From: Plutella xylostella
Taxonomy: Eukaryota > Arthropoda > Insecta > Lepidoptera > Plutellidae
Reading direction: 5' to 3'
NCBI RefSeq assembly: GCF_932276165.1
Contig: NC_063992.1
Span: forward strand, 2,552,001 to 2,616,000
DNA: 64,000 nt
The notes beneath the pieces are model-generated. The model saw only the letters and a list, made by a program, of their open reading frames with translations. It was not told the origin of the DNA and searched no databases. Below are positions 40,801 through 52,800 of this stretch, one piece after another. Position numbers and translations under genes: made by a program. Numbering within the stretch: the first letter of the stretch is position 1; every line of letters begins with the position of its first letter.

Positions 40801-43800
40801 AAAACTGTTAGACGGTAAAAGAATAAAACTTTTCTCCAAATGCATTCGGTGATTCATATTGTTTGTTGTTTTTGCTACTTTCGTTTCGTCTTTCTTACTT
40901 TACTTTCGTTACTACATAAATATGTTATCAATTTACCATTTTACAATAGATGTAAGTAGGTAGGTAATAATAAAAAAAAAATTGCTCTATTATAGCTAAT
41001 GATTGGGGAAACTTGTATGTAGGTACCTACATACTTACCTACCTATTTACTTTTAATAAGCTGTAATAAAAAACGAAAACCATATACATATCCTTCAATT
41101 AAAATTATAATTATTTGGCATACTCCAGGCTAATAAACAGTGAATTCAATAATTTTATATGTAAACTCGTGTACTGAGTGCGTTGGGAAATTTCTTAATG
41201 AGCTAAGAACAAGAAATTTCTGCATAAGAGTTTCTCTAAAACCACATATTTCTAATTCTTATCTAGTAAAGCACAAAGCTCATAGTAAAGTACAACTTTA
41301 CTGGTCAATTTACAAATTGCTTGCACTTCTCATGTTAGGTCGTGTTTAGTGCCGCGCTTTAAATGTACGGAGGTAAAAAGCTTACCTTGATATTATGAAA
41401 TTCGAAATTACGCAGGTTTAAACAAAGTTATGCAAAATTATATAAGTACCTAGAATATTATCCTTTCCTTTGCCAAATTGCATAGGAAAATAACAATGAT
41501 AATAAGGTTTATCAATGATCTATATTGGTCACCAGATATTTTTCAAATGATTGTAAAGTTGAGTCGGTATTTATTTATTTATTTATAAACACTTTATTGT
41601 ATACTTAGAACACAGTTACAAAAATGGGACTTAAAAGTAGTGTATACAAAGGCGGCCTTATTGGCAATAAGCAATTTCTTCCAACCAACCTTTATACGGT
41701 ATATAAGTACATAAAAGGTACCTTTTATACTTTATTTAATTTTCATGAAGCTTCGTTTTAATTATAAAAAAAATCATACCATAATTTATTTCTGAATAGG
41801 TACAAAAATCCGTGGCAATCTGAAACCGGGCTACACATTAATGCAGCTTCCTAACCGGCAGGCCAGTAAGGTTATGCTTAATAACGTGAAAATTGCCTTC
41901 AATACCCAGCTCGTATGCGCTCGCGCCGCCACAGAATCCAATCCACTACGCAATTAAGATACGAATATCATGGTAGGATCACCGCTGCTCTTTCCATACT
42001 AACTTGTAGTGTAAGTAGTGTAACTAAGTAGCATACATTATCATTTCAGTAAAGGCACCGATTTTTTAATGAGGTTTTTTTAACACTCCTTTTGTCTGCG
42101 ATTTTTTATTTCAAGTAGGCATCTATTTCGTTAGGTACCTATATTAATCCTTATATCTATGTACCTAACTATTATTATGATTCAACAGCTTTTAATATAA
42201 TTCAAAATAAGTTTGTATTTGAAATAGTTTTATTAAATATTTTTCTGTTGACCTCAACACGAGTAGCTCTCAAAATTTAAATCTCCTTTTTGAGTAAATA
42301 CATCGCATATTAAAATGTAAATTTATGAAAATGCGTCAACATATCACATGTGTTTAGCCTTTAATAGACGTGAATTATTGGTGTTAGACTCGGAAATTTA
42401 CAAGGTGCTATATGTAACACAATGTTAAGTTTTATATTGAAGTAGCTTTGCTCCGCAAGTTCCGCTTTTAAAATAGAGATGAAAATTATTAGCCTAATTG
42501 TTACTCAAGGTTGTCAGCTTCATACAAAGGTATATAATTATACATTTCATCAAGCCTTGTTAATAAATAAAGCACGATAAGACTTACTATAAAAGAATTT
42601 GCATTGTTTCTTGGGCATACTAAACAAATACCATGGGTAACATTACCTTTGACCCATAAACAGACGAATCGAAAATCTTTTCAGCCGTTTGAAAAGCTAC
42701 GCTACCACAAACAGATACACCACAGATACATTAACCTTTTACCACTCCTCATTTTTGCCGATGGTTCGTCATATCCTAAAGTCTCTTTTAAAGTACCGCA
42801 GTGTACTTTTCACGGGCTCTCCGCCGGCCCAACACTGCTCCTCAACCCAACATCACTCTGTTCGGCAAGCCTATCCCTTGGTCCAACCATGTCAAATATC
42901 TGGGTGTCACTTTCGACAGCAGACTGTCTTTTGCTAGTCATATACGTAGGGTTAGGAATAGAGCTTCTCTCTATTTAGGAAGACTAACTCCTCTGCTTCG
43001 AAGCAAAAAGCTCTCACTACGCAGCAAAGTGAGACTCTATCTAACTTGCATAAGACCCGTCATGACCTACGCTAGCGTAGTGTTTGCTCATGCTTCGAAC
43101 AGATATATCAATTCTTTACAAGCAATCCAAAATAGATTTCTGCGCAGGGCGACAAGCGCGCCTTGGTACGTCCGCAATTTCAACTTGCACAAAGATTTGC
43201 AAATCCCTACTATCCGACAGTATCTCAAAGTCTCCTCAAACCGCTACTTCGACCAAGCGGTTAATCACACGAACCCACTAATTAGCCAACCGGCTAACTA
43301 TCACGTTTTCCCTGAGTTCAAACAGAGGCGACGTCGTCCGAGACACGTTCTCTGTGACCCGGACGATGAGATCACTGTCCGTATTAGGGAGTTGCAAACC
43401 TTTGACTCCCCGACCCCTGCCTCGGCAACTGTCCCACTTAACTTTTACACACCCCGCCCCAGACCCGGGGGAGGGACTCACACTCGGACTCGGCCTTTTG
43501 CCGGTCCGAATCGTAGGGCTAAGATCCTTCTCCACCAAAACAGGTACTATACCCGCGTCAGGTACATTCCTGGCCGGTTCTCACCACCTCCATCTGGTGA
43601 CGGGTCACTTAGGTAGGTCTCTCCTTTTAACTGGGTGAAGGCGCCTATCGGCGCCTCCCCCACAGTTAGGGTAAAGCTGAATAAGTCCCTTATGGCCGAC
43701 TTCAGTAAATAGGTTTCATTTAGAAAAAAAAAAAAAAAAAACCTAAAGTCTCCTCCGTTGTCCTCAGGTCCGGCACAGGTTCGGTCTGTTCGACGAGGTG

Positions 43801-46800
43801 TGCGCGTCGGGCGGCGTGCAGGTGCGCCACTGCAACTGGGTGCGCTTCCTGCGTGTGTCCGAGAACTACGGGCCGCAGGTATGTTGGCTGAGAGAGTGTG
43901 TGGGACTTGTTGGAAGGGTAAACAGTGAGAATGGGTGAGACTCCTTGGGCGGGTGAAAACTCCAGGATGAAAGGAGAGAATCGTTGTGTCTGAAAAGAAA
44001 CATAGAGTCTGGAAGAAACATAATATAGAGTCTGAAAAGAAATATGGAGTCCGAAAAGAAACATAGAGTCTGAAAAGAAACCTAGAGTTTCGAAAGCAAC
44101 ATAGAGTTGGACAATAAACATAAAATAAACTTTATTGTCAATTTAATTTTGTGCCTTCAGAATCGACATAATTATTTAAGTATATTACAAAAGAAGGAAA
44201 TGTACAATTCCTTCTATCTTTTAACTGCTATGGAATGCAGTTATTCTGCAAGGTATTGCACCTGTGGGTTAGATAATTAAAGTAGCAGGTTCAAATATCC
44301 ACGTGCCACAAACTCGTAAGTACTACACTCTGTAGTAATATCGTTTAAGTCCCGTAAGCTGACATTCTTGTAATAGGGCAGTTATTAATGCTTGCAGCAC
44401 CTTTGTTCACGTAATTAGGTTTGCCTATTAATTTATTGGAAGGGGTCTTGAACTCTATGTAATATATTATGTGGCTTTCATCGATACAATTTGCAAAGTA
44501 TAATAATTATTTGTATAAAGAAAGCGCAACTATCTAAATATGTAGAAAATTTAAAAAATATACCTATCATAATAACCACAGAAGATGGGCATTTATCATT
44601 AGTTCATTATATTAGTGCCTTACCTAACTACCCACTTTGGTGCCAAAAATTTAAGCTCTTACATTTTAACCGGGAAATCTTAAATTTGTTTAGTTCTCTG
44701 CATTCTGATAACCATTTGGCATTGTTTAAAACTAATATTGATAAGACACTTATATAACAAAAACTCAGGTATAGATAGATACATATTTGCTTAATACTAT
44801 AGTACGAGTAACCACACAAAATTATCACTCACATTGTTAATTTAATACTAAATGTAAGTTGTGAACACATTTAATTTGTATAACTTCCTAGATTATTACC
44901 TTATTGTACTGAATATTGTGTATTTTACGGATGTGTACTGTTTGTGTTCCTAATAAATAAAAACAAAACTAAAACATTCTAAACTCTGTTACAGTACCAA
45001 TAAACTTAACATTCGAGGGGGGTCACTGTATCTTATTCTACTTTGAGTTACCCTCCTGCCACACATAGCCAATAGTCATACTAATCTTACACCTTCATCA
45101 CCAGGTGAACCTCGTCTGCACGATGGTGAAGGGCGAGCCGGTCTACGAGGCGGTGAAGCCGGTGTCGGCCCACACCGAGCTGGTGGTCTACTACCTGCCT
45201 GAGCGGCCCGAGGAGCTGTTCTTCGTCAGGATGAGGAACAACCTGTATAGGCAGACCATGGACTCTATATTGGAAGGTACGTTGCTGATGGGATTTCTGT
45301 GGTAAAAAAACAGGCTGTACAGAAAAATTTACTATGTTTAAGGTTTGTGGAAACCGGGCCAAGTTTTGCGTATTTATTGTCAGTCTAATTTTGTTGTAAT
45401 AAATGACTGAACTATGCTTTCATAGTAAAAAAACTCATTGAAAGTCATCCGAAAATATAATTGAAACTTTAAACATAAACTTGAAGTTATTTTCTTATCA
45501 TAATTCGAGCCGTAAAACTACCTAAATGGCCAGTAAAGAGTAGGTCACTTTTAAGTGGTCTGAACCATAAATACATAAATAGTGGATAAAAATATATGAG
45601 TCCGCTAATAACAGGAACGTCATTATAAAATAGAGCACAGGATCATAATAATAAAATAAGTGGCCATGAAAATAACACGGTAGCCATAAATAAAGAATGC
45701 AGTAGCTCGTCTAGTTACGTAATTAACCGTTTATTAAGTAAAAAATATTGTAACGATTCAATCGTCGTAATAAGGTTGCTTGGTCGACAACAAATCCAAA
45801 CGATAGAGCCTTATAAATCCGTGCCTATAAAAACATTCTTCGAGCATAAAAAGTATAAAGGTATAACTCAATTAAAGTAATATTTGTAACGAATTCAATC
45901 TGTATTAGAGTAATAATAATAAACTAGCGATTGTGCCTAGTTTTTTAGAGCTCATTCATAGATTAATTATGGACAATTACATACAGTTTCAGTGAAAGTA
46001 GATCATTTGACTGTTGCTGTTGCATCCATCGTCGGTCTTTAATAGGAAAGGAAATAATGGATTATCATGTGATAGAAACGTTATTATAACTTAAGTAGTT
46101 ATACGTAAATATACCCTTACAGCTTATCATGGAAAAGTCACGTTTTAGGAGCATTTTTTTTTATCGGTCCTCAAATTCCTCTTTATTTGGATCTCGTTCC
46201 ATTTCATTTGAAAAATTGGGAGTAGAGGCTGGTATACAAATACCTACTCACAGATGTTTATACCTCATTTATTATCCGCTTAGCATTAGTTAGAGGTACA
46301 TAAAAATAAAAAGTATTAAAACATTCTTAAATCGAGCTTTTACTTCCTTATTCAATTAGAATATGCCATTATTTACATACTTGGCCATGTTACTTTTTAT
46401 CATATTTTCTAATACATTTATCATTATCATTAATAGCTGTAAGTACCAATTTATATCACTACAAATTAGCTAAGTTCATTATAATATTGAGAATATAAAA
46501 AGTAGAAACCGTGCGTTGGAAATTAAATACCTACCTTTCACAAAAAAATCTGAAAACCATAATGTAGGACCCATTTTGATTAACTCTTTCTGGGTATCTA
46601 TCGATGACATTTTCGTGACAAATGAAATTGTAGCCAACGATTATCGATTACAATAGTTAAAATCATAGAGTAAAATGATCATTTGAGAAGTTAGTTAGTG
46701 CCGTTCGAGTGTAAAAGCTAACTGGTAGTTTTCACACGGTGATCAATATAGGGAATTTTCTGTGAGATTGAGATGGTAGCTCTGGCCGCGAGACAGATCG

Positions 46801-49800
46801 ACCAGTAGCGATGCCGTGATAGGGTTGCCAGCTCTAGTTAGAGTAGGGTGACCATAGCACACTTGCGAAAATATAGTACGTTAAATTACACTTACGCTTT
46901 CTGCAAGTTTTGATATAACGGATGTAAAATAAAATTTGTGTAAAATACCATAAACGTATAATGTTTTGGTATAAAAATATTAATCAGTTCCTTAGACCAA
47001 AACATATTCATCAGTTCCTTAGACAGATTTTGAAATCACTCATTGTAAAAATTTAATTAAGTAAGTACTGACTGTTTGGGTAATAGGTGTAGGTACTGCC
47101 TAATAAATGCATAAACACCTCTAATACCAAAACGTTGTTTAGAAACATGAAGTGAAAAAAAACTATTAAGTACAAGTACGAGTATTAAGTTAATTCAGAA
47201 TATGAAAAATATTATATAACAATCATAACCATGGTCACCCTGTATACAGATGTGCGCGAAAGACAGCGGCCGGCGGCGGCGTCCTCTGGCGGTCAGATCA
47301 AAGCGAATTCTCGCTCCGCAGGTCGTGTCGCCGCGGCCTTCGGGACTTATCGCGGCCTTTTTTTCGGCTTTCGGCTCACAGATAAAGCCGTGTGAAATAT
47401 CATAGGCGCGGCATTCCGCGCGCCTCCGATTGGCCGTTTGATGAAGAGTTTATCGAATTGGCGATTCGAGGCGATTAAAATTAGTAATCGGAACCGAAGT
47501 CAAAAAAGTTCTCATAAAGATTTTTGTTACCTTAAAAGTATAAAAAAAAATATTTTGTTTTCAGTTACTGTTTCCTGAAAACGTAACACGTGCATTCACT
47601 TTTAAAAATACTTTTTTTTTGTAAAAATACAAAATATTAAATTATTTAATGGCTCATAATTGCCCTGCTTTACAGTAACATAAAAGGATTATAATTGCTC
47701 TGTTTCAATAAGTACCCAAATACACCTTGAGTTTCAAGCTGCCGTTATCAAATACACGACCCGACACCAAACACTTTAGAGAGACACTATTTCGCACACA
47801 GTAAGAGTTAAATTCCAAAATCTTTTTGCTGGATACATCTTCCCCCGTACCAAGAGATAACACAAGCGGTTTTCTTTTGCCAAGAGCGAGATCCGATCGT
47901 GAAGGCTTCCAAGCTGATAGCCAGAGCACATCTGTCAGCGGATACTTAGCGAGTGGATCGTAATCGGTAAATATAATATCGGAATGGAATTGCGGGCTGG
48001 ACTGTAGCACGGAGTTTTTTGAAGTGGCTTTAGACTACTTTGATATTAAATGTTAAAGAGGATCAGTATAGAAATGAGTATGCTATACCTATAAGTATCA
48101 ATCGTTTTCTTAAGATTGAAACAATTATAAATCGTAGTTGACTGCGGGAAGTGAGTGGTTAATCTAAGATTCAAACAAATAATTAAATGTGTTGGTTCAA
48201 AGAAAGTATACAACCATATTTGTTATGATAGTATTTGTAGTTGGCGTTATAGATAGGTATATATTAGACACCCACTGAAACAGGGCTCAGCATTAATGCT
48301 ACCGGCTACTATATTTATGAAACGTTATGTTGCTGATTTGCGCTACTGAATACTAAAACTCTACCAACAAGGCTTGCTATTAGTCTTACCAATAAAAGCT
48401 GTGCGCAATTTATTTAACAGAGAATATTAATTAAACAAACGTTGAAAGCGACCGACGACTTCTGTAGTTGAAGATACAAATCGAACAGAATTCCTTAACT
48501 ATCTCTTCCAAAGACAGATCCATTAATCTAAAGTGTATAAAATATTTATGTCGCATAAAATTAATATGCCTAGACCATCTAGACTAGACCGATGAATATT
48601 AAAGCGAAGAGATTTATTAACTATACCTATCCCAGTACTAGGTGTAGCTTGTAGATTCTAGAATACCTCGCCTAGACTTACGATGCATATCCTATGGTAC
48701 TGAAGATTTTAATTAGAAATACCAAACTCACAGTTCAGAGTAATATATTTTCCAAAAACTAGTCTAAACACTAAACCGGCCTGCTGGAAATTGTTTTAGT
48801 TTTAGGAGTCATAAAATTTTGTCTCTATCCGGTGGATAATTACACTTCAAATGATACAGTTTGGGGTTTCGCTGATTGCAATCGAGATTTTTGGTGTAAT
48901 TAATAAGTATCAGCACATTTTACTAGCCTTTCTATTTTACCGCCGTCGCGTCGTTTTCTAATCAAGCAGAAACTTCTCAAAACTCCCATCCCCACTGCCC
49001 AGAAAATGAAATCACTAATATGTCGAATATCACTAAGTAATAAATTCAACCACGACAACGGTCACCCTTTTTGAAACTCCTAACCTTGATGCTGTGGCAA
49101 ATGATGATGACGATGATGATAACCAAGAAAATAACAATCCACTTTTATCCACAGACTCCCCCCTCGACCTGTCCACCTCCCTTCTCTCCCGCGTGCTGCT
49201 GCCCATCTCCCCTCCATCCGGGGCGGAGGACGAGCACAAGTCAGTATCCGGGGACTCCCTGACGTCCTGCTCAGCAGGGTCTTCCAGCGAGCTACTAGAC
49301 AGCACTCCGAAGATACAGCGGCGGCCGGCTCGGTCAGAGCGCGCGCTGCTCCCGTGTGAAGTGTGTGGGAAGGCGTTTGACAGACCCTCGCTCCTGAAGC
49401 GGCATATGAGGACGCATACAGGTTGGTTTTGAAAACATTTATCAATAATATTCGGGTAAAACCGGGGTAATAAATATGTAGGTGTAAGAAGAAGCGATTC
49501 TAAAGGCACACGTTTTTAATGCAGCAATGTGAGTAAAAAAAATTATCGTAATTTTATTTGAGGAATGATTGCATGAATCTCATGGTCCATATTTAAAAAT
49601 GTCGGTATGTTTTGATAGGTCAAGATTAATTTGTGCGTTCAGAATCGCTACCTATTATGGTCTGTATATTTGCGACTGCCGGCTTGTATAACAACCTTAT
49701 AACAATTTACTTCTTCAGTGATCTCCACAGATATTCTTGCTAGTACATATTACAGTTCGTTGTAAATCATGGTTTATTGATGTCTTAATGATTTGCCTAG

Positions 49801-52800
49801 TTCAAATACAGCCTTTTAATTATTGTGAGAGACATAATAATTAAAATTAACTTCTGTCAGTCAAAAAGGCGCCGATTTTAGCGATGTTTTACCACCGCAT
49901 AATTCTTTATGAGTTGAGCCAAATTTACAACTTCCTAAGATACGACAGCTAGGTTTCTGTTTGGTTTACTGGAAATGCTAAAATATATGGAACTGGTTTT
50001 GACTTCCTGATAAATTGGAGCTACTCCGACTTCACAACCTGTCCAAATTAGCGATTCTTTTCCCAGGCTTTTATTATGTGATTAAATCTTTTTAGAGATG
50101 GAATCAAAAGTACATGATAATTAGTGAAGATTAAGAATAGATCATTTTATTTATGTAGTATCATGAAAATCGATAAATTTTACTACTTATTTACATGTTT
50201 ATGTGAAAATATTATCGCACCTGAAATGGTTAAATATGTATCTGAATAATGCTGAGTTATTGAGAGCATAATGACCACCACAGTTCTCCTCCAGACGTTT
50301 CTGTACTGGACTCTTTTCTTGGCTTCATCCCAGCCGATGTCACTTATGATGGATCTCGTCCAAGTTATTGCAGGTCACCCTTTGTGTCTTCTGCCCTGCG
50401 GCGGATTAAAAACTAACGCTCCTTTGGCCATATTCCCCTCTGCATGGTCCTCTAACCTAGTGAATAAAAATAAGTCAATAAGTTAACCTAACCGCCCTCC
50501 CTTTCCTGCCCAGGTGAAAAGCCCCACATCTGCATGGTCTGCAACAAGGGGTTCAGCACGTCGAGCAGCCTCAACACGCACCGGCGCATCCACTCGGGAG
50601 AGAAGCCTCATCAGTGCCAGCATTGCGGGAAGCGGTTCACTGCCAGCTCTAACTTGTACTATCATCGGATGACACATATTAAGGTTTGTTGGTTTTTCTG
50701 TATTATTGTCATTCATTATCATTGTTTATCAGCCTATAGAAGTCTACTACTGCTAGATGTAGTGTAGGCCTCACCCAAAGCACGCCACGGGATGCGATCT
50801 ATAGCTTTCCGTATACAATCATTACAAGCTGTTTAGCAAGTCGTCACCCCATCTTATTACGAACCATCACGCCCCCACCGCTGGGGCACGGGTCTCCTTC
50901 CAATGAAGGAAGGGTTTAGTAGTCTAGTGTTGTACTGACAAGCTAAGATGATCTTAGTTATCAGCTAATAATTATATAGGTTGTGGATTTGATTCTGTTT
51001 GTGGGACCGCGACAATATCTTACGCATAAGCTACAAAAAAAAATACTGTGCTTGAAGTATATGACATTCATAATTTTAATTTGGATTTCTTATTGACACA
51101 AACAAACACATTTACAAATAAATATTGTAAACAAAGAACGATGTCCGTATTGAGTCATCGTAATTATCAGAATTGCATATATTAAAGAGCCCCTATAAAG
51201 TAAAAAGTGGCTCCTAAAAGTAATGACGAGACGTGGGCGAGTCATAAAGGCGCGTGCGCACCGGGGCGGAAAAGTCAAGTAGCGATCGTGGGAAAAGTTG
51301 AGAAGTCAAGACTCGACTTTAGCATAAATGACTCAATTAATTAACGTCTGTTTTTTGTGATTTTTACATAAAAATAAGGGAACGAAATGGAAATCAGTGC
51401 GCCATGGATGCAGAAAGACGAATCTTCTTCTATCGTGTAAAATGCACTAAGCTAACGTCCTCCAGTGTTTTGCTACTCTTATTGCGAGATCATTGGCCTT
51501 CATCAGGTCTCCTTGACTGCATTTTATTTTATTTTATTTTGGCTTCAAACAGTCATATGGAAACAAAATATACATGCTATCTTAAATCTAAACTTATAGA
51601 CTTGGAGGGCCGAAAAGTTAAACATAAAGTAAATAACAGGAGAAAACTTCATTAACTAGTTATAGTAACATTGCAAATTTTTTAATTCATTGTGTGTAAG
51701 TTACAATTTTAGTAGGTGTGTAAACTGCGAAAATCATTGACAAAATTCAAGGGAAAAAGAAAGAAGGAAAAAAAAAAATTTTTGGGGCATTAAGAAAGAC
51801 GAATGAATAATGTTTATTGAATATTGCTGTAAAAAGAGTGCTATGTTGATGTTTGTATCATTCAGTAATAAGGAAAAAGTTGAATCATTATTTTACAGTA
51901 ATTATTCCTGTGGCTATTTATTACCACACTATGAATTCCTATACAATATGTAATATCACGATAATTTTTACTATAGCACAGAACAATCGACTTAGTAACT
52001 CGATAATTTGATTGCGAAACCTGTTATCCTTGCGGAGGAACAATAGTATATAGTAGCCATTGCACATTTTTTTACATCACTTATAATTATAACACATAGA
52101 TCCTCATTCTAAAGGACTATTAAGTGCTGATTATGGATAGCCATTGTTCGTTTTTTTCAGCCATTATACATGCAATTATTAACTGGTCTAAAGATCCGTA
52201 TTGCGCTCGGTGTATTGTTTGAATAGTTATTTTTTCTGTAACTTCGCGGGTAGATTGTCACGTTGAGAAAAAAATATGAAACAATGATGCTTCTGACAAC
52301 AGACACCTAATCGCGTGTTATTTCAGTATAATATGTATTGCCTATGAAAGTCTTACTACTTACGTCTATATGCCGGAAAAACAATAAGTAGGTATACAGT
52401 CTTGCCAAAAGGAGTTTACGCGTACGTATTTTTTCAACATTATGTAGGTATACTGACGTAAAAAATATTCTCAACATTATCATTCCACATAACAACTGAA
52501 AAACAAAAGACGTCGCTCATTACTCTTCCCAAAATCTTAACACAATGATGATTTTTATTAGACAATCATAGTTATTTACGTAAGTATAATAATGTGCGGT
52601 AAAGCTTGATGCACATTACACGGCTGTGTTACCGTGCTCAGTTCCCATAACGCCCCACTTTGACTTCTTACATTTTTAACTATGAACTCATGTGTCCGCG
52701 ACTTAAGAAAATCACACAAGACTGCACACGGTGCGTGGGGTCAAAGGGTTGGCACTTTCAGTTTTTTTTACTCTATTTAAGCTACGTTAGTATTTGTTTT

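Larger units (their letters stand above)
10820..43767 (+). other. Intron 1 (about 33 kb, phase 0)
   Basis: The intron splits the PR domain between residues 63 and 64. It holds most of the repeats listed separately: fold-back 13176-13434, MITEs at 15779, 17891, 20333, 21984, 25448, 32172 and 34211, SINEs at 16291 and 34656, the LINE stub at 30051, LINE 3' tails, and the Jockey-like LINE at 42786. No second gene is supported inside it. Such a long first intron is common in developmental regulators and may hold enhancers. Confidence 0.75.
45277..49154 (+). other. Intron 3 (phase 1)
   Basis: This 3.9-kb intron is mostly AT-rich and without genes. A GC-rich patch at 47255-47480 could be regulatory. 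A 101-codon minus-strand frame at 47705-48010 is of unknown meaning. A short direct repeat (ATCAGTTCCTTAGAC) occurs twice near 46985 and 47012. Confidence 0.75.

Noticed and set aside
43720..44121. 133-codon minus-strand frame
   Set aside because: It is antisense to exon 2, the minisatellite and the LINE poly(A) tail.
49033..49509. 158-codon minus-strand frame
   Set aside because: It is a shadow of coding exon 4, whose splice sites and C2H2 motif fit the + strand.
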